Part shown: positions 11,501 to 23,949 of the stretch, in pieces
Position numbering within the stretch: position 1 is the first letter of the stretch
How the letters are laid out: each line of letters starts with the position of its first letter
Assembly (NCBI GenBank): GCA_034401135.1
Contig: JAWZSP010000008.1
Coordinates: forward strand, 1,426,001 to 1,490,000
Direction: 5' to 3'
DNA: 64,000 nt
Source: Volutella citrinella
Taxonomy: Eukaryota > Ascomycota > Sordariomycetes > Hypocreales > Nectriaceae
Made by a program: the position numbers and the translations under genes
The notes under the pieces: model-generated
The model's input: only the letters and a program-made list of their open reading frames with translations
What the model was told of the DNA's origin: nothing
The model's database searches: none

Positions 11501-12768
11501 CGAGGTGAACAACATCGCCGACAAGAATATCGTATACAGATAGCTCAATCATCTTACCAGACCGGACTACCTTGACAATGCGGTCCAGTTTCTTCTGGTT
11601 GAGTTTGGCGAACTGGCGCTCCTTGGAGTAGTCGTTGAGAGATCCAACAATGACAACAATGGCAATGGCGACGATGATGGCAACTCCCTCAATCCATTCG
11701 ACTTTCGGCTCTCCAAGTTTGTGTTCTCCGCCAAAGGTCTGGTACAAGCCGACGGCCAAGCTGATGACGGCAGCAATTGACAGCAGAATAAGCACCTTGT
11801 CGTTGTAAGTGATCCACATGAGCTGCAGCAAGGTCTTTCCCTTTTTCTCGGGAAGTCGGTTGTCCTTGAAGACTCGAAGCCGATCAACAAAATGCCCACT
11901 GTCGGCGTGATGAGCTGCGGTCACCGTGTGAGAAGCTCCGGGGGTGTCGTCATGCTTCTTCTTGGAGGTGGCCTCCTCAAAGGAGACAAGGCCATCCAAG
12001 TGGGTTTCCTCCACGCTCAATCCCGCTTTTCGGTCGGATCTCAAACCCCTTTCCAAACCATCCATGCCACCCAACTTATAGAATGCTGGGAGGCTCTTTG
12101 GGTTGAACATTTTGTTCAATTGTCCGGGAGTGAAAGCAAACGGGTTGTCCTCGACTTCGAAATCCTGTTCAGTGCCTACATCAGGCTTGAAGGCGTTTTC
12201 ATCCTTCATGATCCTCTGGGCGCTGAATTCAGACTCCTTCTCCTTTTCGACCATTGTGGAGCCAGATCCGATCATGGTGGTGTCGCCGTGAGATGACACT
12301 GAGTGAGAAAGCTCATCTGAATCGAGTGAGTTCTGGCGAGATCGCAAGTCGCTTGGCACTGCCAGCAGGCTAGCACCGCGTTCCCCCATGGCGGCTACAG
12401 GGCTCGAGACATTGTGTGGGCTTGTGGGTCGAGATTCTCTCCTTTCGAAAGATACAGAGGTGTTGAGATCGGGTCGAAATGTTGACGTCTGGCTCTGAGA
12501 TTGCCATGTCGTGGCTGTGGGATCCACGACAGTTGAAGGGCTCACGGCATCGTCTTGGTATGGTGCGGCATCCTGTTGCTGGTGGTGCTGGTTGTCCGGG
12601 CCCATGATACCGGGATTGACAGCGGTTGTGTCGATGGTAATTGTTGGCCTAGAAGATAGTGACTCTGGTTAGCAGATGATTGGGGTTTTATGGGAATTTC
12701 TGAGGGTGGGCATCGACATACGCCCTCCGCCGTGTTGGCGTCTGTGAAGGTGGACTCTCTTCCCCCAT
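8573..12768 (-). CDS. Type IIB P-type calcium-transporting ATPase (PMCA/Pmc1 family)
   Basis: The exons are 12768-12722, 12648-9313 and 9248-8573, giving 1352 aa. The 47-nt first exon is inferred: ATG at 12768, donor GTATGT, acceptor CTAG, yielding MGEESPPSQTPTRRRAPTI, which joins the main frame perfectly. The next in-frame ATG, at 12605, would lose 30 residues. Motifs are the PEGLPLAV segment typical of type II pumps, the phosphorylation site DKTGTLT with Asp604, TGDGTNDAPAL in the hinge, and paired membrane spans near both ends of the core. The C-terminus ends in a Ser/Arg-rich tail (RSRNHSRSNS, SRARSRSNRSRSNS), a likely regulatory region. Relatives in yeast (Pmc1) and Neurospora (NCA-2/3) move Ca2+ into vacuoles or out of the cell; which membrane applies here cannot be read from the sequence. 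The second intron (9249-9312) has donor GTGAGT. Confidence 0.95.
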
Positions 12769-15700
12769 ACTGGGCAGACACAGCCTGGGGCGTGAGAGAC
12801 TCTCTGTGACTGGTCTAAGCTGGGGTGTGTCGCAAGATTCTTGATGAGGCGCTGAGGTGACAAGCTGAGGCTATGCTGTCAAGCTATTCTGCTGTGGCAA
12901 TGGCCAAGGCTGAGTCCCAAAATGAATGTTGGTCGCAACAGGAGGAGGCGCGGCAGGGTCAGGCTCGCATGGATGGGTGAGTCGGGAATCAAGGCGTTGA
13001 GGATGCCGCGGTGGAGATTTAACGGAGACGTGTGTCTGTAGGTTGGACCATGGTCGGCAGGGACGGGAGAGTGAAGGAGGCGTTGGTGAACGAAGGAAAA
13101 ATGAATACTGCGCCGTCTAGTCTGTTTGGTTTGGAGTCGAGACGTCAAACAGTGACGGATTCGATGTCTCTGGGCGGGTACGCAGGTTCACTTCACTCAG
13201 CGACGACCGGTACGTCGACGGCGCTACCGCTCATTAGTAGCCAATCAGGCCCGGTGGAGCTTTGCACTGCCACGCTCTGTTGCAGGGGGCCGTGGGGCAC
13301 GCATACGTTCCCGCATGTGCGACCCACCGTCAAGCATCGCGCTAGGCCCAGGTGGACGAAGCTATCCTACAAGGTGGTGGACAGCAAAACGGACCACCTG
13401 CCTGCCACAGACTTGCCCGCGCACGCCTGCCCTGCGCGTCCCATCCCATCTCATCCCTCGTCGCTCGAGTCTGTGACAACCGACTCCGTACGGGGTCCAT
13501 AAGCGGAGCCCTCTGTGCAATTAATCCCAGTCAATTGCCTGCGCCAGTCAGGATGTAAAATAAGAAGAGGTGGATGGATCCAAGGTGTCGTCCAACTCAA
13601 AATCCATCTGCCAACAAGATGCGGAACCCTGTTCTGTGGGAGCTGGCACTCCCTCCTTCATCTGCAGCCGCCGCAACTGGGCAGATGAGAATGCCTACTA
13701 TGTTGGTAGCAGGATGAGCGACAAGTGCAGCCTACTCCATAGGTCGAGGCGTTTCGCTCTCCCTCGCTCCCCGCCGTGAAGACCGCGTGTCACCGTGTAG
13801 GAGGCCCCCAGTTTCGCCCACAAGCGTGTCCACTATTGTCCAGACAGGAGGCGAAGCTCGTCGTTCCAGCTGGCCCGAAACTCTCGGTAGGCCTCCGGGG
13901 GCAAATCGCTCAACAACTGTCGTCGCCCAGTGCCGAAAGAGGGCGAGCAAAGCAGCTGAGCTTGTTTCCAGCTGTCCAGCGTGCCTGGTGCAACGTGTTG
14001 GTCCAGCTGGCTTGGGATGAGGCTGTGAGGCCAGTACCTGCGTAGATTAGGTTAAGGTACCGACCAAGCTTACTGTACGCCTAGCATCACGAGGTATACA
14101 AGGCAGCCAGATACGGTATATACCAATAACGAATCCAATAACAGCAGCGACAACTACGGACGAGCCCGTAACCAGCACGACCCATGCACAGCGTTTTGTG
14201 TGCTCCGCGTTAGCTTCAGCAGTGCCCCGGAAGGGGGCATTTTTCGTATGGCTGGTCCCAGGCAATTGGAAACAAGCTTCGTTGCGAGCGATTTGGCCCT
14301 GGCGTCGCCGAGCAGTGTGCTAAGTCCTAGCCCCGGGAAGATGGTGCAGGCCAAGGCTCTAACGACTTAGTGGCTTGGGAGGCCACCTGGTTGGGGAAAG
14401 CCAAGAGCCTCGAGACGCAGGGCGGGTGCCTCTCCCGCATTCTAGCAGCTTGGCCTCCGGGCCTCAATCGCTCTCGGCGCAGATCGAGGACATCACGGCG
14501 GACATCTTCGCGCGCGTGACTCCAACATCTTGCTCGCCCTGTCGCTGCGCCTTGATGACAATCTGGGCTCAAGGTCGCTTCGTCTGGTCGGCCTCCAACT
14601 TGGTGGCCTCTCGGTACCGTCCAGAGCCGGCGTCTAAGCCACGCGCCACCGGGTACTTGCGAGCTCGATAGGTGGCGAGGGCCTGTCACTACTACCAGCA
14701 CTAACACGGGGTACTAACACAGTCCTACGGCCTGAATCAGGGCACATTGGGCAATTAGAGTAATTCGGTGCTCTGTGCGACGGTGTGGCGGTGGCGACGC
14801 AGGTACGGATGCCATGGGATGAGAGTATCTGGGACTCGAGCACTCTCCTCACAACAGCCCCAAACGAGAGGGAGCAACATGTCCGGGGTTATGAATGACG
14901 AGCACACTATTAATTCTGTTTTTGAGTGTGCCGCTGCGTCACTCCCTGTGACGAACAATGCAAACACTCCATTCCTAAGTACCCAGGGTACTTACTCCTC
15001 AAGCTCATCCTCCCGTCCAAGGCGGCCGCCACAAACCATGACAAAGACGGCATTCGTCAGCCCATAATCAATCTCGTCGCCAAGATCGCTTCCTACATTA
15101 AGCTCCCCAAGCGAGATTCCACAGGCCTTCCTTATCCGTTGGAATCACCGCTTTAATTACCAGCAAATCACCAGTCTCCATGTTGCGTCTCTGCCGGCCT
15201 CTGGTTGGACGCCGGACCTCATGGCGGGGCGGGCCACTATATGTCTCTCCTGGCCAGGCCGTGCATACCGGGGCCCGGAGATGAAGTCTCGGGCACCCCC
15301 TGACAGCCTCTGCTCTGCGAGATGCTTGTTATTGATTACTACGGAGCACTAGTTACTCGGGCGGTTATCCCAAGTCTACGAGTAACTGTTTTGATCCACA
15401 TTCATCGACCTCGGGCATAATGGCAGACAGAGAAGGGTTGTTATTGCCTAACCAAAGACATGGCACGACCTTGTTCATGCTCGATGTCGGGAATGGCGTC
15501 CCTCGGCTGCGTCACCGCTTCCCCCTTGTTCCGGGCTCTGTAGCAATGCCTGGATCGCTCGGTAGTACATTACAGGTTTTGGAATCGCTCGTAAATCCAG
15601 AAATTGGCCATTTGTCGTCCAGTGACGTCGTTGCACATGCCCATTCGCCCAGCCTCCCGGCCTCTGACCAGGAGAGAAAATAAGGTATTCAACGGTCACG

Positions 15701-18327
15701 AGGCGACCCGCACACCTGCCCAGGTCCCTGGCCCGCTACCCCCAGGCCAGTTGTCTGCATTCAATGCCATGCCATTGAGCCCGCCAACTCATTCGACATA
15801 TGGCGGTCACTGAGCACACAATCGTTGGCCTTTTCCCTCCTGCCCGTTGGGGAAGTTGAGTTGTGCCTCCTGTCACATTCGATGAGACAACTCATCCGCA
15901 TCCGCCAAGGATCAGACTTTTCTACTTGTTTATCGCCATGGCAGAGCTCGCAACTGGGGCAATCCAGGCTGGTAATCTACACTGCCATCTAGTGAGTGGC
16001 AAACTCAATACGAGTCTCCCTTCTTCCTCGCAGTCGGACCCATCAATAAGAGACGGCCTATATACGGAGTATTGTGTGTAGTATTTGTCATTGGCCGTAG
16101 CCGGTCTGCCCCGGCTTTGCAAAGTACGTAGTAGCTTCCGTCGGCTTCATCGAGCTCCCTCCGCGCGCAGAAGCACATGCAACACACAGCTTGACAGGGC
16201 CGACTCTTGAACCTCCCGGATGACACCCGTTTGCCCTGCTTGCCAACCAGATCTTTCTTTTGTGGATACGAATGCTACTGAACGGGATAATGGGTTACCG
16301 ACTGGCTCATGCCCCCCACCTTCCGGATGCTCAGCCACAATCCGATGAAGAAACTCCCACGCCGGCAGCGAATCGCAATCGTCAAACCCTGGTGGCACAA
16401 TTCAATGAATCGGGCTTCTTCAGGCAGGCATCAGCTCACGCCCCACGACAAACGATCTTTTGCTTGCTTGGCGGCACGGGTAGTGACAATTCTCTGCTCG
16501 ATCCTGCGGGTCGTCAGGTCACAGTAAGCGCGCGGCACAGCACAAAAAGCGATTTACTCTCAGGACTCCATTTCACCGTCGTCACCGTTTAGCAGAGCTG
16601 ACAAAGACGAGACCTTCGTTTGCCACACACCCAGAGAGCCATCAGCATTTCTGTATCCGTAGAGTGACTGTACCTTGCGTCGCCACACAAGGTGAAAAGA
16701 TAACTTTTTCCTTCCCGCTGTTCCGGTAAGAAGCCAAGAGCGCCAGGCAGTGAAGCTTGTCCAAGGTAGCTTTGATGCATCCCCGTCTCAACACTGGCAG
16801 CTAAACCAGAACGCCTCTACTCTGTCGATACTTTGAGGTTGCAGGCATATTCCAAATTCACTCGAGACACTATCGAAACCATCCAACTCGACCCATTATT
16901 CGCCCCACGGGGCAGTGCTCGGTTATGTGATGCTGTCAAAGTCCTATCAGGGTCAACCCGCCAATCGTTTACGTCCAGCGACAAGACATTTGCCCACCCT
17001 GCTGCTAGCCTGCCGGTAGCAAATGGTCCTAGCCAGCCTCTCTGTTTGAAAAGAGCCCCTTGTACCAACTAATGAAAAACCTAAAGCACCTCTGCCGACG
17101 CAAGCAGATGTCTAAGCCTCATTGCGTGGCCAGATGTACGCCCAGGTAAAGCCTGTGAACGTAACACCGCCATCCGGAGCTTAAGGGCCGAAATAATGCC
17201 CCTTTGTTTCTTGTTATGGCAGTTGACAAGACAGATAGAGGGCCAGGTCAAAAGTACCGTTGCAGAGCTGCAGAAGTCCTCTACCAACTTGTGGCTGTTG
17301 TGAACTACTCTGGAGCAATATACCATGTACATGCTGTTGTAGCCGGGCGTCAATGTCCCAGAATGAGACCACTAGCAACATGATTTGATTCTGGGGCAAT
17401 CATTCTCACCCGGGTGCAGCTATCTTGCGTGTCAAAACGTACCAGACTTCTTGGCGGTACGGGGTTGTGTTGCTTGGAATCCAGCAGGAGCTCATGCTCA
17501 TACCGTGACTTATTTCCCTCCGCTCGATCCGGGCATGCAAGGAAATCGTCACGGTTTTGGGGATACTCAACATGATTGTAGGCCATATCATCATCCCTCA
17601 GCTTCCAAGATTGGCTCCTGGTAACGACGACGCAAGCTTGTCGTTTGCCGGACACCACGCTCCTCTCCAAATACCTTTACTCCGCCAGGGTACTCGGGGA
17701 GCTTTTAAATCGGTACGATGGTGAATATTTATGAGCTTTTGGGACATTTTTGTGTGTCATATCACCCTTCTTTAGTTACCAGGCAGATCCAAGTAGGTGA
17801 GTTTGTGTGTGAAATTGCTCTGAAGGGCGGCATGTTGCATCTTGTCCCAGGTGAAATGCATAGGACATGTTCACTGCACACAATAGTATTTCTACTACAT
17901 TGTCTCCAGCTTACCCGATTTGATGCGTAACACCGGCCTATAAACCATGGACTTGATGCTTCAAATGCTTCGTTGAGACCTCCGCTCAATATTCAAGGCT
18001 ACCCTATACCAGCAAGTTCGCTCTCCTGTCGAGACATATGTAAGAGCCACGACTCCTATCAATTAATAAAGAGCTCGCAAATGAAAATATATTTTTTTAA
18101 ATATCGCAATTCTCAAGTTTAGACCACCGAAAACTGTTGTGGTTGACAGTTCGTTGAAATAGCTGTCTCGCAATTTCGCTCTGGATGCCCTCACTTAGCT
18201 GGGAACGAGCAGCTCCCTTCCCAAAACACTCGAGAACGATAGGGCTGAAAGACAATAAACTTTTCCTCTCTATATTGACAATGGGACTACACGGCCCTCG
18301 CTTCTATCGCATCCAAGCCAAGAGCGC
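12769..18327. other. 5.6-kb gene-free stretch: calcium ATPase promoter and 3' flank of the Pby1-like gene
   Basis: I see no gene. All open frames are short, overlap on both strands and lack domains, including those at 13032-13502, 14327-14707 and 17350-17670. The first several hundred bases must hold the ATPase promoter and leader. The last ~250 bases include an AT-rich patch near 18080-18110, close to the expected 3' end of the Pby1-like gene. Confidence 0.6.
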
Positions 18328-20845
18328 CTATCCCCGTCCTAGATCAACCCTCCTCACCGAGATCATATCGTCGGCGCCCTCATCCTTCCTCAGCTTTCCC
18401 TCCAAACCAAAGAAGGGTGCAACAGAGCTCCTCAGCACGCCCTTCCAGAAGCCAGCAACAATCTCCCTCAAGTCCCCACCCGTTTGCTTAAAGTCGGGGA
18501 ACGCGTTGACCTCCAGCAGCCACGCGTCGCCAGCAGCGTCGACCAGGAAGTCCAAGCCGTACACCTCAAACGCGTTGGGCAGCGCCTGGAAGTGCACCGG
18601 CATCGCTCGTGCCGCCGCCTCAAACACCTCGCCAGTCACGCCGCAGATCTGCGCGAAGATGGCCTCGCGCTGCGCCGCCGGGAGGGGCAGGTCCCAGAAG
18701 CGCTGCACTGTTGTCTCGTTGGGCGAGTCCTGAAGACAAGTGTTGGTTAGGAAGGTCTCGATGTCGTCGCTGTTGGCTGAGGACGGCGCGGCGTATGGTT
18801 TGGCGGCGAACAGGGCTAGCATGTGCTTGTAGACGAAGACGTTGAGGCCGCCAGAGCAGAGGACGTAGGTACGGATGTGGAACTTGCGGTTGTTGCCCTC
18901 GACCAGGAGAGGTGGGTGGATATAAGGCTGAGCAACAAAGTGACGCAGATGTGATGTCGTGATGTAATCTCCTCCCTCGCCATCCTGCTGGCCTGTTGCC
19001 TCACCCTCGTCTTCATCGTCACTGTCTGGCCGGTCCTCTTCCCAGCCATCGAAGATGGCTTGCAACTCTTCCATTGTGCTGAAAAGGCGAATGCCCTGGC
19101 CCCGATCACTCATGCCAGGTTTTAGAATCCACCATTCCTTGTCGTTGTCACTGGTAGCCTCCTCGTTTCGTTCCATGCTTTCCCGCAAATCAAACGCCTC
19201 GACAAGGGCATCATCCAGGAATTCAGCGTAGTCAACCTCAAAAGCCTCTGTTCGCTTCATATGTGTCTTGAGGATAGATTCAGGGTTTTTGGCTACCCAA
19301 TGGTCCACGGTGGTGGATAGGTAGTGCTTTCGAATGACAGCTTTGCGAATCATGTAGCTGTTGATGAACGACGTCTTCTCGTGACTAGCAGCGTAATCGA
19401 AGTCGATGGACTCGTAGGCGGTGATTTGGAGTATCCTCTCATCCGAAGAAGGGAACATGTTGGAAAGCACCGCTTCCTCTTCCGATCCGGGCAACTCCGT
19501 GATGACATTGAGTGCGCCATCTGGAAAAACCTCTTTCAAAGCTGAGAGAATTAGGGGCTGGACATATGGGTCGTCGTAGGAAACAACGGCTTGAATTTGC
19601 GTGTTTCTAGATCCGTCAGGTCTTGCTCGCAGAGCAACCTCTTGAGTAGCGGGACTCGTCTCCCCCGCCAAACTGGCACTGCGTGAATTTAGGTGAGAAA
19701 CTGGTCTATTGAAACGTATGGTGTTGGTAAATAAGATACAGGCAAGGCTCACGCATCGTTACTCATCGCCCAATCCGACAATCCAAATGATCAAATGCTC
19801 GCAATGTCAGAGGGTGCACTTACAGCTTAAGCTCTTGCTGGTTGAACTCTTGGTTAGGGTGCATGAAGTTGGCCTTGAGGGGGGTGACACTGGACCATCC
19901 GTCAGCTTTGGGAGTAAACGATTGAAGATGGAATAAATCATACCTGGTGTGGCCCGCCTGGACCGCCCAACCATCGTTTCCAGGCTGTGACTCTTCCACA
20001 CTCTTGTACACGTCACTGAACTTGGGAGCCCACTTGAAGTGCTTATGGGTATGCCCCTTCCTCTCACCAGCAGGGCGCTCCTTGCCATCGACCTCACCTC
20101 CCTCGCCTTCGCGGATCCGCTCCTCTTCTTCATTCTCGTCGCCTACATCGCCGTCAATCTCCTGGAAGCAGCCACCCTCGCGCCAGTAGTTCTGCAGCAC
20201 GTTTGTCCAGAGCGTCTTGTTGTTCTCAAGGCCCTCCACCAGCGGCACGTTGACGCTATACAGGTCGGCGCTGCCGTCCGTGGGCCATTGCTTATACAGA
20301 GCCTCGATGACGCGGACGCTGTGCTTACAGGCCGCTTCGATGATGACGGGATCGTGATTGCGGGTGAAGAAGGCAAAGCTCAGTGCGATGGACTTTTGCT
20401 GGCAAACAGCCGCCTCAAGGGCCGCTCCCAGGGTCCCAGAGCTCAGAGCGAAGACGGCCGTCGAGTTCCGGCCATAGTTGGGCCCGCTGACAACCAGGTC
20501 GACGGGGCCTCGGTCCTGGAAGAAGTGGTGCAGGCCAATCTGAACACACGAGGCTGGAGTACCCGGGTCAATGAGAATCCACTCCTCGACATCCCCAGAG
20601 GGCGAGGGTCGGTGGTGCGTGGAGCCCTCGGTATCATCGCCATGGATGTTGTTGGATGGGCGATAGTAGAGAGGCTTGAGGGTTTGGCCAATCATATGGG
20701 CCTTGCCTATCCAGGAGCGCTGGGTGTGCGGAAGGCAGACGGAAACAGTATGTCCCGCGGCCTTTAGATTCTGTATCAGGCAGTGGACGTAGGGAGAGGA
20801 GTGCGGCGAAGGCGGCCCGTCATCGTTGGTGACGAGGATATGCAT
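18328..20845 (-). CDS. pby1: SurE phosphatase-tubulin tyrosine ligase fusion (Pby1-like)
   Basis: The exons are 20845-19944, 19889-19824 and 19678-18328, giving 772 aa. The start ATG directly precedes the SurE signature MHILVTNDDG. The N-terminal part, to about residue 330, is a SurE-type metal-dependent phosphatase with NDDGP and SGPNYGRNSTAVFALSSGTLGAA. The C-terminal part, about 400-740, is a tubulin-tyrosine-ligase-like ATP-grasp domain with WWILKPGMSDRGQGIRLF and WLLEVNAFPDF. Yeast Pby1 has the same two-domain order and is linked to P-bodies. Intron 1 (19890-19943) is 54 nt with no stop, so it reads through. Splicing gives GHTSVTPLKANFM, the conserved SurE ending, which supports removing it. 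Intron 2 (19679-19823) has donor GTAAGT and joins ELKL to ASLAGE. The real substrate of either domain is unknown. Confidence 0.92.
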
Positions 20846-21693
20846 CGTTGAAATAGCGGGGTGAGAGCGGCGCCGGCGAGTATACACCACACAGACACCA
20901 ATTTCCTCAAGATGGCGTGTCTCCTGGTGCTAGAGCCTTCTGAGAACCAAGCCTCGTGAGATTGCCGGAAGCACGTCAAAGGCGGACTTCTGGCACGTTT
21001 TCAGAGATGGGGGATGTCGGAAGTCGATGAAATCCTATGTCGCAATGGCGAAGGAGGGGCAGCGTGGGGCACCCGACTCGTCGCAGGCCGAGCATCAGGC
21101 ACTTTAGACGCCGAAGCCTTCCGCTAGCTCTCCGGCACTAAATACCTGAGCAATAGCACGTCGTCACCAGTGCCAAGCCTGCAATCCATCCATCACCGGA
21201 TTCCCAGGTTCCAGTTGCTCCCCTCACGCAGTGCAGAGTCGTAGTCTCACGGAACAGCCAGAATTAGACACAAGAAAGCTCTCTTATAAAGACTAATCAC
21301 TACTACTAAGCAGTCCCTACCGGTATCCGAGGTATCCATCCATTCATCCAGTCCATGAGTTCCATTCCAATCCACTACACCAGCCATTCAATCCTGAGCA
21401 TTCAACCGTTTCACCTCTCATCGCCGGCTCACTCCGAGCCAAATCTGATGCGCGGATCAATCCATAAAACAATTACCGTCCCAACGCCAATACTAGTCCA
21501 TTGCAATTTTGCATCCCTTGGCCAAGGGTAGTAAACAGAAATAAGGTCCACGAAAAAAAAAAAAGAAACAAAATGTTGGGGCAAACCCGGTCGCGGCCTT
21601 GGGCATGAAGGTCGCAACCCAAAATGAAGTCGAGACAATCAAGAACAGCCACAATCCCCGCAGGTCTCCGGCGTCTAGGGAAGGAAAGCGAAT
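20846..21693. other. Intergenic stretch upstream of the Pby1-like gene
   Basis: This 848-bp gap lies between two minus-strand genes. It should hold the promoter of the Pby1-like gene on its left and the 3' untranslated region of the nuclear-protein gene on its right. An A-run at about 21550-21563 is the only notable repeat. I see no open frame worth calling. Confidence 0.6.
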
Positions 21694-23019
21694 TTAATTG
21701 CGGGTGCGCTTGGCGTGGGTGGGAGTCAGGTTGTCGCCGGAACGCTTGGACGCTGACACTGCGCGGTGCTCCTTTGTTCGCGGCCATGAGTCAAAGGGAC
21801 TCTTCCGGCCAGTTCGCTTGACGGGAGTGGGCTCATCGACCAGCCTGTTCGTGGATCTGGTGGTACGTCGGGTATCCGGAGGAGATACAGGTGCGAACTG
21901 AGGAGCATCGGGGGTGCTGGCACGCTTCTGTCGCGGCTTGGAGGGGGTTTGGGGTTCCGGGTGAGCCGACTCCTCTTGCTGGTCCTCAACATCGGTAGCG
22001 GCTTCCTCCTCCTCAAGCATCGCCTCCGTCTTCTCAGGCTGGAATAGCAATCGAGGCTTGATGGCTGAGCGAGTCAGAGGTCGAGCAAGATAGGCTTCGG
22101 CATCTGCCTCGTCGATATGAGCCTCATCGACGTCATGATCATTTTCAGAGAACTTTCGGAAGAACTTCTTGCCACGGCTGGAGTCACTGTTAGTTAACTT
22201 GATTTTTTTGGGCTGCGACAAAGGTTGAACTTACAAGACATAGACCATGCCATCTTCTCGCTGAGAGGCTTCGTCGATAGACTGCACGCCTTCTCCGGGG
22301 ATGTTGACCTGTCGGCGCTTGCTCCGTCGCTTAGTAGGCTCGGCAACGGGAGCCGTATCACCATAGAAAGGGTTCGCGTCGCTCCCGTCCTTGTTGGGAA
22401 TCCGGTCTTGGGAGTCGGTGAAGATCTCAATAGGCTCTTCAACCTCTTCGGCGGTGAAACTCTCCATGGAAAACCCAGAGTACTTCTTCGCGCGCTTCTT
22501 CTTTGGGGAAGGCATAGCTTCAAGGTCTGATGAGAATAAGTTGCGTGCAATAGACCTAATGTTGGCCGCAGTCTTGTCGTTTGGCGGCTTCTGGGGAGTC
22601 TTGGAGGGAGTAGGAAGCATGCCAGCGGTGCGAGTGACTGAGGCGTTGGCTGGTCGCTGAGCGGTCACATCATTGATGCCAAGAGCAGCAGCAGCGTGGG
22701 AGCCCTCTACAGAGAGAGATCCTGAGGCGCGACGAACCGAGTCGAGCGCAGGTTGGCGCTTCTTCTGAGGGGAAGGCATGGGTGACACGATGGTGGCTTG
22801 CTTGCTCGTCTTCTTGACGGTGCGAGGCGATCGAGGCTGCTTGCGGTGCGCACCGTTGGGTGAGGGAGTGCGGTTGTCGTTGCGCTGAGAGGAGATGCGG
22901 GCGGACTTGCGGGGGGTGAATGGCTCCCAGTTGTCCTGGTATCCGAGGCGAGGGGTTGGAGGTGTTCGGATGCCCGACGGCGGTGGGGGCGTAATCGAAC
23001 CATCAAAGGCGGCGGCCAT
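21694..23019 (-). CDS. Unrecognised nuclear protein rich in CDK phosphorylation sites
   Basis: The exons are 23019-22235 and 22177-21694, giving 422 aa. The 57-nt intron has donor GTAAGT and acceptor CCAG, and splicing gives DGMVYVFRGKKFFRKF. The start is the only in-frame ATG near the 5' end (MAAAFDGSITPPPP). I recognise no catalytic domain. The protein is polar, Ser/Pro/Lys-rich and probably disordered. It has at least seven full CDK sites (S/T-P-x-K/R): TPRK, SPQK, TPSK, TPQK, SPKK, TPSK and TPVK. Basic clusters such as KKKRAKK and KRRSKRR suggest nuclear import. Three blocks look like conserved folds or binding motifs: EEPIEIFTDSQDRIPNK, VYVFRGKKFFRKF and LTRSAIKPRLLF. It is divergently transcribed from duo1 next to replication genes, so a cell-cycle role is a reasonable inference, not a demonstrated one. 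Confidence 0.85.
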
Positions 23020-23949
23020 GTTGATGAGCAAGTGCAGCAAAGCGCTGCGTCGGGGGCGGGTGGTGTTGATGTGCGATGCGAGGTGCTGTAGTCGGAGAGA
23101 TGCAACGTCGAACCTCAAGAAGCGGGTGCTCCTGAGCTGCCAGATCTACCCGGGAGTCAAGGGAGTCGACGGGACGGTGACGCAAACGACGGGCGCAAGG
23201 GAGTGTTTAGAGCGAAAATAAAGCGATGGCTAAGATCAGCGAATTTTTGCGGATCGATAGCAAATATTGTAGGAGCAATCGTCAATCGGTGGCGTTGGGG
23301 GATTAAGGATGACGATATGTAGAGATGGCAGAAGTGGTGTTGAGGTTTCGGTGCAGCAGATGATGAGGCTAGAGCGGGAGGGAACTGGCTGGTGTGGGTG
23401 GCTGGGGAGAGAGGCAGTGGAATGCTCCCCTTCATTCAATGGCTACCCTGCACTGGGCCAGTTGGCAGCCCGGGCCCCAGCCACCGCTTTCTGTTTTGCG
23501 TCCAATTTGACAGCCCCACTGAAATTTCGTGCACGACAACGCGTCAGAGCCAAAGTGCCCCACAGGCAGCGTGTCGGTTTCGCGACAGGGAGGCGCCCAA
23601 TCAGCGGCGGCCTCAGGTGCCTAGCGCCCCGAGCTCCAGACCTGGTGGCCCTGTCTGCTGCGGCCAGTTGCTGCCGCTGGCACAAAGGTTCAACCCGAGT
23701 GGCTGCTGCCCCTCCTCAGGCGACAGGAGTCCACCAAACATTCGGAGCGGGAAGCAGCCTGCATAACGTCACTCCTTCACATTTGAAAACATTACACACA
23801 AGCCAGCATAAACGGCTGGGCCGCATGCGTCGTCTTTGTTGATTGACGTATTGATATCCAGACAGGGCCAAAACAACCCCGCCCGTCTCTGTCCCGCCTG
23901 TTGTCTCCCACTGCGTTGTCACGGACATATTTTCTTGCAGCTGCCCAAC
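23020..23949. promoter_or_regulatory. Shared promoter of the nuclear-protein gene (-) and duo1 (+)
   Basis: These 930 bp separate two divergently transcribed start codons. An ACGCGT hexamer at 23539-23544, the MluI cell-cycle box bound by MBF in yeasts, sits about 410 bp from the duo1 ATG and 520 bp from the other ATG. No long open frame inside it has support. Dual control of the two genes is inferred from the arrangement. Confidence 0.55.
23539..23544. promoter_or_regulatory. ACGCGT hexamer (candidate MCB/MBF site)
   Basis: This is a perfect palindromic MluI cell-cycle box in the divergent promoter. MBF binds such sites upstream of S-phase genes in yeasts. One hexamer is weak evidence on its own; the copy in the next divergent promoter of the same block makes it more interesting. 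Confidence 0.4.

Noticed and set aside
19981..20767. Plus-strand open frame opposite the SurE domain
   Set aside because: It mirrors the SurE coding strand and has no independent motif.
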